From positions 44,471,004 to 44,535,003 of the forward strand of contig OU452199.1 of assembly GCA_911728435.2 (NCBI GenBank): a stretch of DNA of 64,000 bases. The letters run 5' to 3'. Source of the stretch: Apoderus coryli. Its lineage: Eukaryota; Arthropoda; Insecta; Coleoptera; Attelabidae. How positions within the stretch are numbered: position 1 is the stretch's first letter; each line of letters starts with the position of its first letter. This document shows, piece by piece, positions 13,124 to 24,030 of this stretch. The position numbers were made by a program, and so were the translations under genes. The notes under the pieces are model-generated. The model did no database searches. It had not been told where the DNA came from and worked only from the letters and a program-made list of their open reading frames with translations.

Positions 13124-14500
13124 TTTTTTTAAAACTACTTATTTATGTATAAAATGACCAAAAAGAAGTATTTCCGGTGAAATTAAAAAAAAATTTTTTT
13201 TCATGAAACTAATAGTCTCCATATATACATATATTACATATATGATATGGAGAGCTAATAAGTAGTTTTAAAAAAATGTCTGTCTATCTGTCTGTCTGTA
13301 TCCACGAAAACGCAAAAACCGCTTAACAGATTTTAACCAAATTTGGTACAAAAATACTATTGGACATGGCAAGGAGCTGATTAGATTTTGGGAAACATTG
13401 AGCGTAGACAAAGGGTTTAAAAGAGGGTTTAAAAATTAAAAAAATTCATAGTTCTTAAACTTATCCGAAATACTGCATAATTTTTTACGCATTTAATTGA
13501 ATATAACCTAAAATATTGAACATAAAATATTAGACCACATTGGTGTTCGAAAATAGTGTAAAATGGGGTAAAAAAGATTAAAAAAAAAAACGTATTTCTT
13601 AAAAATAGCAGAAATATTAACTAGTTATTTATAGTTTTGATAGAATATAACCTATAAAATGTGTCATGAATAACTTACTTTCATAGGCGTTCGTAAATAG
13701 TGGAAAAGGGGTGAAAACATAAAAAATATATATTTTCTAAACTTATTCGAAATATGGAATAATTTTTCATAGTTGTGATACAATATAAGCTAAAAAATAT
13801 TCCATAAAAGAATTGGTTCACACAGGCGTTCGAAAATATTTAAAAAAAAGGGTCAAAGACGAAAAAAGAATGTTTCTCAAATATACCAGAAAAATTGGCT
13901 AATTATAATAATATAAATTTTTATTTACATAGGCGTTCGTAAATAGTAGAAAAAGGGGTAAAATATAAAAAAATTAAAATGTAAAAATTTTTATATTTAA
14001 CTAGATGAATTGGTGTTAAAAATACACGACAAAAATTAATGTACCATAGGCGTCCGTGAAAATTCTATAAAAGGGTCAGAAAAATTTTGTATCCGTGATA
14101 ACTCAAAAACCACTTAACGGATAACCTACAACATGCAGCATAACAATTTTGTTTACATAGGCGTTCGTAAATAGTAGAAAAGGGGGCAAAATAAATTTTA
14201 TAATAAAACTAAAAAAAATCAATTAATTTGCGTTCAAGAACTTGGCCTAGATCTGAAATATAAAATATCTGCGTATAAATAGTGCCTCCAAAGAGAAGAA
14301 AAAGGCACAAAACGCGATACTTAAAAAAAAAATAGCTGATCTGTAAAACAAAACAAAAATTTATTAAATTTAGATAAATGACAAAAAGGTTTTACACTTA
14401 AATATGGAGAGCTATTCGTGCCTCGAAGGCAACAGTTTATTTATTTATTTATTTTTTTGAGAACACTAAAGATGTTGGAAGACTGACTAAAGAAAAAAAA

Positions 14501-14540
14501 AACCTGAAGAAGACAAAAACTATTTTGTCGAAACGTCGTA
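14501..14540 (+). ncRNA. hammerhead-ribozyme-like motif
   Basis: Core CTGAAGA (14504-14510), one extra A, stem II GACAAAA/TTTTGTC (7 bp, loop ACTA), GAAA (14530-14533), CG as minimal stem III, TC (14536-14537) as the predicted cleavage position. It mirrors the minus-strand motif at 10636-10675. Flanks match for about 100 bp (TTTTTTGACATGAAATAA). Confidence 0.55.
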
Positions 14541-15734
14541 AAGAGAGAAAAATTTTTTGACATGAAATAATTTTTTTTTACCTCAACATTGTTGTCAATA
14601 CGAACCAAAAAACCCAAGAAATATATCCAACAAAATTATAAATATATGGTTCAAGAAAATTAAGAGGAAAAAAAGATTTGTAGGCATTGTTGCCCCATAT
14701 TCCCCAAAAATGCCTCGGGGGTCAACAATTTCAGGACAACCAAAAGGAAATCATTCTTGAATCTTGAGAAGTTTAACGATGAGCATGAAAGTACCGCTAT
14801 GAAAAATGTATTAGTCTTGATAGAAAATAAACTGTTGCCCTAGAGGCACGAATGGATCGCCATAATCAAGGGCAAAAATATAATATTTCTTTGACCTTTG
14901 TGTCATTTAATTTTCTCGTGAAACTTCCAAATATTTTTTTTATTGTAGACATCAGCTATTTTTTATTTAAAGTATTCCATATTTGGAATAATATTAGTTA
15001 TTTTTTATTATGACCCCTTTCCTACTCTGCACGAACGCCTATGTAAGCAAGTTTTTTGCGATACATTAAATAGGTTAAATTCTATCAAAGCTATAAATAA
15101 CAGTAGATATTTTTGATATTTGAAATATGTTTTATTTTTTTAAAGTTTTTAACCTTTTTTTACACTATTTTCGAACGCCAATGTCATCTAATTTTCTATG
15201 TTAAATGTTTCCGGTTATATTCTATTAAATCAATGAAACTAATAGCCTCTATATTGAATAAAACTCGTCTACTCCTACGAACGAGTATGATCGCTCATGC
15301 TGCAAATCATACGAGTAGGAAATGGTCATTTCATACGAGTTTTACACTATACTTTTTCTACGATTCTACGATTTAATATACAGGATGCTTCAATAATGTG
15401 CTTTTGAATAAATTAAACATAATAATTTTTAGGAAAATATTTGTTTTTCAAAACTTACCTATATTCGCCCTGTTGGTGTAAGCCTAAATACAATGAATTA
15501 AAAGTACTAAATTGAGTAGGTGGTGTTAAACTATATTCACTATTATTATCACTGTTTTTCATTATTCGAAATTAGCGAAATAACTTAAACTGTCAATTTG
15601 ATTTTTTTGTATTCTTGGCGTTGCTGGTAGCCCAGCAACGAGTGGGAAATGAAAAATAGCACTACAATGTACTACATTTTCAAATTATGGTTGAACACAT
15701 AATAAAGACATTTAAAGACAGTCGTAGAAAGTAG

Positions 15735-15751
15735 TAGTAGTAGTAGTAGTA
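15735..15751. repeat. short (AGT)n microsatellite
   Basis: Six AGT units. The flank GTGGGAAATGAAAAATAGC to CAGTCGTAGAAA (15640-15730) recurs in diverged form at 48255-48365. Confidence 0.7.
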
Positions 15752-15966
15752 TGTCCACAGGAAAAGTGTTCAAGAGGAAAAACTTTCTTATTTTTCATTT
15801 TATCGAAAAAAGTTACTCTGGATGAACTGTTTTGCTTATTCTCAAAGTAAGATTGGGATAGAAAATTTTAACATTTCTTATACGGGGTATTCAGAAAATT
15901 GAAAAAACTTTATATGGTACAAGAGTAAAGTGCACTTATTTGAGAAGATATAGAAATAAGTTACTA

Positions 15967-17233
15967 TCGGGTCCGCCATCTAACATTTTTTTTCAACTAG
16001 TGCTTATTTCGTGAAGGGTAACACTTAGGTCATGTCTGATTTGACAGATAATTAGTTTTATCCTTCCGCTGAACGAATATGGTTGTGTATACGTTTGAGC
16101 AACGTTGGGAAATATTGCGACATTACTTTGAAAATCATGGTAATGTTGCAGAATGTGTGCGAAAATTGCGTACGGATTTTGGAAGAAGAGAAGCACCGTC
16201 AGCTCCGTATGTTCGTTATCTCGTGAAAAAAGTGAAAGAAACTGGCATCCTTATCGACAAACCAAAGCGTGAAAAGCCTAAAACAGTGCGTACACCCGAG
16301 AATATTGCTGCTGTAGCAGAAAGTGTGCGTGAAGCGCCATCAACATCAATTCACCGTCGGTCTCAACAATTGAACATTTCGGAGACATTATTGAGACAAA
16401 GTCCAATTGGTTCAGGAGTTGAAGCCAACTGACCATCCAATGCGTTTTCGCTTCGCTCAGTGGGCCTGCGATCGACTTACAGAAGATGCCGATTTTGCCA
16501 AAAAAATCATATTTTCAGATGAAGCTCATTTTGATCTTGGCGGGTATGTAAACAAGCAAAATTGTCGCATTTGGGGCACAGAAAACCCGCACGTATACAT
16601 TGAAAAGCCGATGCACCCAAATGAGTCACTGTTTGGTGCGGATTTTGGTCCGGAGGCATAATTGGGCCATTTTTCTTCGAAAATGAGCAAGGAGTGGCCG
16701 TTACAGTCAATGGCGATCGTTATCGGGCCATGGTGAACGAATTTTTGTTCACAAAAATTGAAGAGGAGGATATTGGCAACATTTGGTTTCAACAGGACGG
16801 CGCTACGTGCCACACAGCCGAAGCTACACTCAATGTTTTGCGCCCTGTTTTTGAAGGTCGTATTATCAGCCGCAGAGCTGATGTCGTTTGGCCACCTCGG
16901 AGCTGCGATTTGACACCGTTGGACTATTATTTGTGGGGTGCCGTCAAAGATAAGTGTTACGCCGACAAGCCAGAGACAATTGACGCTTTAAAGGACAATA
17001 TTCGTGAAGCCATTGGTGAAATACAGCTGCACACAATCGATAATGTGCTTAAAAATTGGACCGATCGTATAGGCTACTGCATGGCCTGCCGAAGCAGCCA
17101 TTTGAATGAAAGTATTTGTCATTATTAACCGGAAGGATTGTACTTTCAAATAAAAAAAGAAATTTGAGAAAATGTTCAGCAGTTTTTCTTTTATAGCATT
17201 TTCAAAAAAAAAAAAGTTATCTGGCAGACCCAA
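15967..17233 (+). mobile_element. mariner-family transposon, DD41D type, copy 1
   Basis: Terminal inverted repeats TCGGGTCCGCCATCTAAC (left) and, reversed, TTGGGTCTGCCAGATAAC (right) are flanked by TA on both sides (15965-15966 and 17234-17235), the standard Tc1/mariner target duplication. Length is 1,267 bp with one transposase reading frame between. It sits inside the third Helentron-like copy. Confidence 0.9.
16079..17128 (+). pseudogene. DD41D mariner transposase, inactivated
   Basis: The N-terminal paired-like HTH region (16079-16380) reads FEQRWEILRHYFENHGNVAE. A deletion and frameshift follow LLRQ near 16395. The catalytic half resumes from about 16410 with FSDEAHF (first Asp) and has a second frameshift at about 16615, where CCCAAATGAG replaces the CCCAAAACGAG of copy 2. 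It then runs open from 16694 to the stop at 17128 with WFQQDGATCH (second Asp) and CDLTPLDYYLW (third Asp). I count 41 residues between the second and third Asp, which places it in the DD41D (rosa-like) group rather than DD34D mariner. The copy cannot make a full enzyme. Confidence 0.85.
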
Positions 17234-17771
17234 TATGAAAAGTTGTTCATAAGTAAAAGGCAGTATCTAATACCAATTTTCAAAAAAATCGACCTACTTT
17301 TATTTATTAGTAATCATTAAATTTAGTTTACATCAATTAATTCCAAATCCACAAGTTGTAAAATTGTAAAAGTTTATTTACTCAAACACCATTGGTCGAA
17401 AAAATTGATTCATCAGAAAACATTATTTTCTTATAAAATCTTCTTTCCATACTGCCAACCAAACAACAAGAATCCAAAGGTTTTGCTTCATCGCAGACTT
17501 CCAAAACATGATTCAAAACTGGCTTGTGTGGACATATTTGTCTTGTCTACCACATTTTATCCATTTCTTGCGTCTCTGGCGAAAGATATTAAAAAAAACC
17601 CCCAAAAAAAAATTAAAATTCAACACCCAGTAACTTTTAACCGAAGGCCTTGCGGACCCGTGTTCATGGGAACTTTTTTTCTTGTTTTAGTGTCCTCTAT
17701 TGTGCGGTACTATGCAATGTACTTTTTTCTAGGTCACCCTGTATACATAATTATATGATATGGAGAGCTAA

Positions 17772-18500
17772 AAGAACTAACTACGTAAAAGGCTAAGCTT
17801 GAATGTCGAAATTAATTAAAGAGTATAATATAACTCTGCTGCGGAGCACGGCATATCCAAAATGAAAGGTGAAGTGTTGTGGTCCAATTTTAATTTCCCA
17901 ACAATTCCTCATTGTTTAGTCGCTATTATTTTCCCATTGCACATACCTCCATACACCACAGAAAAATAGTAAAACAGAAACGCGAATAAGAGAAAAACGT
18001 TAATATTAAAAATTAACATAACAAAAGACGTGCTACTACTGCTGCTGCTTCTGCCTTGCTATTTCTGCTGATGATGGTTTTTTATACTTTATATTCATTC
18101 GCATATTTTATAGCAAGGCTGGCTGACTGTTTAATAATGGTAGTGTAGTCGGTATACATTTATAAAAAACACTGTAGTGTACTACACCACCAATTTATGT
18201 TGGTATTGTTTAAATTAAGTACCTGGCCGAGTAATTGTTCGTCCTATTGTTGTTTGCTTTCTGTGAATATGCTTTTAATGGACGGGAGACAATTATTATT
18301 ATTGTTGGAATTATTATGAATGGTGCAAAGAAAAGCATGAGAAATAATTTACAATTTTACGCAAAATACAGACAGAAGGAATTATATTTTTCTTGGATGG
18401 ATGGCGAATATATCCGATAATGTTAACTTTTCTCGCTAGAAACGAACATTACCTATTTTTCACCAATTCTAGTCTAGAGTAAATTCATGAAATGGTGGTC
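17772..18500. other. no gene recognised
   Basis: AT-rich sequence with a short CTGCTGCTT-type run near 18035-18070. No coding family or RNA gene seen. Confidence 0.4.
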
Positions 18501-18514
18501 GAATTCGAACCTCA

Positions 18515-18770
18515 TCATTGCGATCTCGAAAACTGAAAGAGATACAAGGTTGGTTTGGTTTGGTTTGATATGTAACATCGGTATTTTCTATTAACAATGA
18601 AAAAATATTTTTTTTTAAACTTTGACAGGCCGCCAATTAACTTGCCGATTTCAATCGCCAACGAACTCAAGCGATAGATTGACCTAGCCGAGTTTTGAAC
18701 CAAATTTTGCTTCGATTGGTCAAAAAATGCGGCCTACAACGTGCGTGCAAATTTGCTATATCCCAGATAA
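18515..18770. repeat. dispersed repeat, inverted relative to 53487-53690
   Basis: The stretch with GATATGTAACATCGGTATTTT and TTGGTCAAAAAATGCGGCCTA here appears in reverse complement at 53487-53690. This shows an interspersed repeat of unknown class, non-coding. Confidence 0.6.
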
Positions 18771-19071
18771 ATATAAAGGGTGTTTCAGAAAGACATGGTC
18801 AAAATTTGTGAGCGAAAAATACCCTAAATTGTAATTTTTCGAAAAGTCCTTATTTACAAAGATACAGGGTGTTAAAAATGACTGCCTGAGGACGATTTTT
18901 TTGAAATATTTTCAAAATGAGTAAAGATGAATTAACCAAATGTAGCATATTTATTCACCTAGTTAAATGTTGTAAACTGACATGAAATTGAATAAAAAAG
19001 GATAACCATAGGCGGGTAAACGGGGGGGACCCTTGCCTTAATTATAACCTAACTTTTTTTCCTTGTGATTT

Positions 19072-21072
19072 TTATTCATTTTGTGTCAAAAATGTGATTA
19101 AATAAAGTTTTCTACAAAAAAAAGGCATACTTCTTTTTTCTCGAAAAACTTAAAGGTTTTCGAAAAATTCGAGTTTGATGGTCGGTTGCACCAACTATTT
19201 TGAGGAAGCCTTAAGCAATAAGGGATCCTTAAATGCAAATTTATGTTGCACCACAGTTTAAGTAGACTTTAAGTTTTCGTTAAGGTTTCCTTTATGAAGT
19301 CGTGGATTTTTACGACTTAAATTCGCCTTAACAAGATTGTAAGGTTATGTATCATTGTTTTTATTGAATTGTATAAAGCGATTTTATTTTTCTGTGTAAA
19401 ACTTATTAGTCTGATTTAAAAAATGGATTTTTTTGCTCTTCAGTGTTCTGAAATTTTACTTTTTTTTTATATTTTAAGCCTTATTCCGCTCGATTTTCAT
19501 CACTTTCAGTACATCAGTAAACTAAGGTGCTTTACGCTTTGTAATTTTAATTTTCTTGACCGGATCAAATGAAATTGTTAACATATAGGTACTTTGCTGG
19601 ATTATAAATGTTAATTAGTTTTTTACCTACATAATTGACATGCACATTTTTATTGTTTAACTACCTTATGAAGGTATAACAAAAACCAGAACATAAAAAA
19701 AATCATAGGACAAAAACAATCATAAATAATCTATGAAGGTACACAAAAGCTAATATAATCCAAACATATATAGGTAATATAAAAAATTATAGCATAGAGT
19801 TCAGGCGTTTTTTCTTTAACAGAATTTCCAGTTTTAGAAGTTTGCACTTTAAAATATGCTCTGCTCTTCACAGTTCAATTATTCAGTTTCTAACATTTTA
19901 ACTTATGCTTACAATTTTTAATGTCATTTTGTCCTTTTTCCAAAGTATAATTAGCAATTACATTTTCTTGTGTGCAAGCTGATTGTTGTCATTAGAAGAG
20001 GGAGCTCTTACATAACAGTTGCAGTTGGTCTTCTTCTGGAGGTGTGCAATTTATTTTTTGAACTTAGTCAATATTCATAAATTCATAACACAACACATCA
20101 TTAGAAGCTGCATCATTATTTGTACTGACTTTCATACATATTCCTATGCTGTCAGAATCAAATTCATTTTTGTCTCCAAACACTGTTATTGGAAATATTA
20201 TAGAAAGCAACAGTTCTAGTGCAGGATCATTTCTTGGTAGGGACCACCCCCAGTCAACAGTGCTTTCTTGCGTTCCTTTTCGTTTCTTTATACAGTCTGT
20301 ACTTCTATTTAAGAACTCCGGACACGCTGCGGTTATTTTTTGACAAGCAATATTTTTTTCAGATGTTGATACTGCATCAGTTTTTTGGTTTTCAACAATA
20401 TGTTTGCATTTACTGACTAAACTTAGCAGTATCTGACTATCATGGGGGGTAAAATTAGATCCCCCTTTTTTCCTTTTCTTATCTGCTTTTTAATTTCGAT
20501 ATTCAGGTTCCAAGGTATAGTAAGTACGCAAAACACAACACCAACAACATTATCACCTGAATCACAAAATATTTCTTATTCTTTAATAATATTACAAATG
20601 ACAATATTTAATTTACCAAATATTTATAATCAAAGATAATTTTAAAATGTTGACATTGTTCACAGTTAAAACGAAAAAGTCCCTAACGCACACCAACGAT
20701 GCCAAATTTAACGGACACTTAACAAAGGAATACTAGATTACGGATGGTGCAACTTATTCACAATTAAGGGATCCTTAATTTTTAAGGATCATTTTGCTAT
20801 TCTTTCCTTATCTGCGAGTCGTTGCAATCGGCCATGAAAATTTTAGAACAAAACTGGTCCTGAGTACAAAGCATTAATAAAATTTTGGAAAACTTTTCGT
20901 TAGCAAACTGTATTTTAATAATTTTATTAATGCTGTTTACTAAGGACCAGTTTTGTCCTAAAATTTTCAAACTCGAATTTCTCGAAAAACTTAAAGGTTT
21001 TCGAGAAAAAGAAGTATGCCTTTTTTATGTAGCAAACTTTATTTTATGACATTTTTGACATAAAATGAATTA
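19072..21072. repeat. inverted-repeat unit with about 113-bp arms
   Basis: The left arm 19072-19185 (AAGGCATACTTCTTTTTTC, CGAAAAACTTAAAGGTTTTC) is the reverse complement of 20955-21072. A second smaller hairpin, 20838-20968, has arms containing AGCATTAATAAAATT. Together they suggest a foldback element opened by the insertion at 19180-20833. Confidence 0.7.
19180..20833. mobile_element. possible Harbinger-like DNA transposon remnant
   Basis: The ends GGTCGGTTGCACC (left) and, reversed, GGCCGATTGCAAC (right) form a short imperfect terminal inverted repeat with AAGGGATCCTTAA just inside both ends. GGTCGGTTGCACC resembles Harbinger termini in style, but I see no clear 3-bp target duplication. 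A minus-strand open stretch at about 20105-20345 (WGWSLPRNDPALELLLSIIF) lacks a start and is unrecognised. Class assignment is weak. Confidence 0.4.
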
Positions 21073-21079
21073 CAGCATG

Positions 21080-22366
21080 TCTTTTAACCGATTTCAATTC
21101 CATCTGTGACGTTGAATTTTTAATCAGTCTAACAGAGACTGTGAAGATTACTGCGTGACAAAATATTACAAGAGAAACAAACAAAAAATAGTAAGAAATA
21201 TATTTGCATGACGTAACCAAAAACGTCTTTAATCTTGTGTCGTCGATAGCCACCGGCGAAATTAATATACTCCCGGTTTCTTTTCCTCCTCTTATAATAT
21301 ACTCGTTTTGTTTTTTTTTGTTCATTCAACTTCTTTGTCCTTACATTATAACAGTTTTCTATAATTTTTTTTCACTGGAAACATTTCCGCGTTTATTTTG
21401 ACGAGTCTGCTCTGTTGGAAATATGTATGAGTGCGGATTGAAATATGTTTAATAGTTTTAATGTATCAGCATGTTTATTTTTCATTTTGCAATACTATTA
21501 GACAATTGAAAATTGGATAGTACAGAATACAGAATGAATCCTGCTCTTGGTCCGCTATTAATCAAGAATATGTTACTTCCGATTTCTATAATTCAACATC
21601 TAGACATTTTATTCTGCAAAATCATGGAAGCTAAAGACCTCATTATTCGCTCAATTTCAGGTTTTAGTATAGAATCTAGAATATAATCAGTTTAAGGCTT
21701 GGTAAGTGGGGCTAGATATGGTGAGCAAAAAGTTGCTGTAGTTGCAGTTTTGGGTCGGCAAATTTCACATATCAGCAAAAAGGCAGACCTCTGTATTACG
21801 CTTTCGCGACGAAGTATTTCTTCTGAGTTGAACAAGGTAAAGAGACAATGGAGTCTAAGTATCCGGATAAATTTCTGGGGATATCCGCTGAAACAATCTA
21901 CAACACTATCTAATCTATAGGAATAACAATGTAAGGTTCTCTAAAATCAACAGAAAATAAATAAAAATCAGCTGACTTTTCTCTCAACTTTGGCTCATTC
22001 TACTGCCCCAAAGCAAGAGAGCATAGCTCTCTCAAAAATTAGGGAGGGAGTTGATCCTTTTTGTCAAGAATACAGCACCAACAAATTTCAAGAGAACCAC
22101 CCCTCGGGGAGAGCTGCCCCCTGGCTCGAGAATCGACCCCCAGGAAATATGTACCAACGTGATTGTTTTTTCCATATAATTTCCTTTGCGACAATGGCAA
22201 GTTCGTATTGAACTACGTAGGCTTTGCTTTTGCTATCGGAATTAAAACATCCAAAGAAATAATATCAAACAGAAATATCAATCATTCTCTCTATAATGCA
22301 TCGAACTCAAAGCCGAAAAGCCTTTATTCATATTTAACCACAAAGTTTCTGTAATACACGTATATA
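21080..22366. other. no gene recognised
   Basis: Overlapping short ORFs on both strands (21044-21401, 21699-22354) show no family motif or splice context. Confidence 0.4.
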
Positions 22367-22621
22367 GGTACAATGTGTCCATGGATAGAGTTTGGAAGAG
22401 GAAAAACTTTTTTATTTGTAGATTTAGAAGAAAAAGTCATTCTTTATAAAAATGTCTGCTTGTGTCGAAACTACAATTTCGGATACTAAATTCACGATTA
22501 CTATACAAGGTATATCAAAAATAACATTTTTAATTTTTCTTATTTATTATTCTTGAACCTTGATCTTCAATTTCTTTTATTTTTGTTTTATTGGGATGAG
22601 GTTCACAATTTTTTTTTTGAA

Positions 22622-22950
22622 TTATTTCTTTAATGGTTTCATGTCATCTTTTTTTTTTCAACGTTTCGATTAAACTCAGCTTGTCTTTTTCAAGAAATTC
22701 TTTTTTTTTTTCAATTCACCAACATTTTTTTTCTTTTTCTTTTTTATTATTACATTTTCGTTTCAAGTACGTATACGCGATCTTATTCTACAATCTGACA
22801 ATGAAATAATAAAAAAGAAAAAGGAAAAAAAAATGTTTGTGAATTGGAAAAAAAAAAGAAAAAAAAATTTCTTGAAAAAGACAAGCTGAGTCTAGTCGAA
22901 ACGTTGAAAAAAAAAGATGACATGAAACCATTAAAGAAATAGTTAAAAAT
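22622..22950. repeat. hairpin with degenerate hammerhead-like pair
   Basis: 22622-22730 and 22828-22943 are inverted copies (GGTTTCATGTCATC with its complement, then CAACGTTTCGA). Each holds a relic of the ribozyme repeat: plus-strand CTTGAAAAAGAC, then GTCGAAACGTTG. The first core element (CTGANGA) is lost in both, so cleavage is not expected. Confidence 0.6.
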
Positions 22951-23821
22951 AAACTGTTGCCCTCGAGGCACGAATAGCTCTCCATATTTAAGTGTAAAAG
23001 TAATAATTTTATGACCTTTTTGTCATTATCTAAATTTAATAAATTTTTGTTTTGTTTTAGACATCAGCTATTTTTTTTTTAAGTATCGGGTTTTGTGGCT
23101 TTTTCTTCTCTTTGGAGGCCCTATTTATATCAATCCAAGCTATACAGGGTGTCCTACGGTGGCAACCCATTAGATTATTTCAGAAACTACTTCGAATTGA
23201 ATTTTGAAAATTTCAGTGTCCATATTGTCAAATATGCTCTACACAAATAATATAATAGCAACGGCATAGGACTTCCGGTTATACCGGAAGTTGATTGCAA
23301 CTTTGTTATTTTAAACGGAACACCCTATATATTATTACATTTTTTGATTCTAAATAAGATTTCAGACATATTTCATGTATCATGTCCTATACCTAACGTC
23401 AGTCGTTTTTGACTTCTATCAAGATTTATGTCAAAATTGACAATTTAGGGCTCCATAAGAATTCCGTTTTTTCCTTGTAAATCAGTATTTAATAATTATT
23501 TTGCAGATATTTTCTTATCAGGTGGGATCTTCTTTTTCGAACTGACAAGACATTTTCTGATTCGTTTATACAGGGTGGTCAAAAAATTATATTAAAAACG
23601 GTTCAAGAAAAACAGTTGAAAGTCAATTTTTTGAAATGGAATGGGTATATTATTATTATTTTATCTTCCTTAGCATTAAAAAATTATGCAATTTTGTAAT
23701 AGGTTATCATTTTCTAAAATGCATAGTTTTCGAACAATTAAATTAGTTTTAAGAATTGCTTGTTACATAAAGCAACAAGACTTTCAGTTATGTTGGAAAT
23801 TTGTTTCACACGACCATGCTT

Positions 23822-23865
23822 CCACCAGACGGCCGTTTCGTAGATCCACGACTCATCAGTGGTGA
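23822..23865 (-). ncRNA. hammerhead ribozyme motif, minus strand, weakened stem II
   Basis: On the minus strand: stem I TCACCA (23860-23865), core CTGATGA (23853-23859), stem II GT/AC with mismatches beyond, GAAA (23836-23839), palindromic CGGCCG (23830-23835), TC (23828-23829) and TGGTGG closing stem I. All core bases are present. Stem II keeps only two good pairs at its base, so this arm is probably less active than its partner. Confidence 0.7.
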
Positions 23866-23986
23866 TCGGCAGGCAGTGTGACCCAAATTTCCAACATTTA
23901 CAAAGAGCTTATACTAGCACAAGAATTGATTGAGAGAGTATAAGCTCTTTGTAAATGTTGGAAATTTGGGTCACACTGCCTGCCGA

Positions 23987-24030
23987 TCACCACTGATGAG
24001 TCTTGGATCGACGAAACGGCCGTCTGGTGA
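23987..24030 (+). ncRNA. hammerhead ribozyme, type I, classical core
   Basis: Stem I TCACCA (23987-23992) pairs perfectly with TGGTGA (24025-24030). Core CTGATGA is at 23993-23999. Stem II closes with GTC (24000-24002) and GAC (24010-24012), keeping the expected G-C pair next to the core. GAAA lies at 24013-24016. Stem III is the self-complementary CGGCCG (24017-24022), with no loop, so it would need a second RNA or a strained monomer. TC (24023-24024) completes a GTC cleavage triplet, with cleavage expected after 24024. Every invariant position of the hammerhead consensus is met. The genomic setting is a hairpin inside a DNA-transposon-like palindrome, not a Penelope element. Confidence 0.85.

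Larger units (their letters stand above)
10815..13258 (+). mobile_element. Helentron-like non-autonomous rolling-circle element, plus copy
   Basis: The 5' region carries GTTGCCCTCGAGGCACG and AGCTCTCCATAT (10841-10852). The 3' end carries its reverse complement ATATGGAGAGCT (13245-13256), a 12-nt subterminal inverted repeat. Just inside the 3' end are a (CAGA)n tract (13059-13123) and a hairpin of CTCCATAT arms, and the element ends in CTAA. This layout of subterminal inverted repeats, microsatellite, hairpin and CTRR end is that described for Helentron-associated elements such as DINE-1. It sits between A (10814) and T (13259) of another copy. No protein is encoded; the ORFs inside are low-complexity noise. 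The exact 5' edge is uncertain because other copies begin 3-4 nt later. Confidence 0.75.
10695..14435 (-). mobile_element. Helentron-like element, minus copy, split by a second copy
   Basis: The 3' tail of this minus-strand copy (hairpin and CTAA end) lies at 10695-10814. The rest, from the TAAGTAGTTTT flank through (CAGA)n to the 5' end CTGTTGCC, lies at 13259-14435. Joining the two pieces across the inserted plus copy recreates the TACATAAATAAGTAG seen in other copies, with no target duplication. No Rep/helicase ORF is present, so it is non-autonomous. Confidence 0.75.
14832..17771 (+). mobile_element. Helentron-like element interrupted by later insertions
   Basis: The 5' end CTGTTGCCC (14832) and body repeats run to about 15257, breaking off inside the terminal hairpin at CCTCTATATT. 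The remaining tail ATATGATATGGAGAGCTAA resumes at about 17748 and ends at 17771. The interruption holds other repeats, a DD41D mariner (15967-17233) and a right end CACCCTG-TA at 17735-17743. Confidence 0.65.

Noticed and set aside
12924..13157. ORF with repeated TDRQ
   Set aside because: Produced by the (CAGA)n microsatellite, not a gene.
22783..22985. Phe-rich minus-strand ORFs
   Set aside because: Poly-A/T tracts of the degenerate hammerhead hairpin read in frame.
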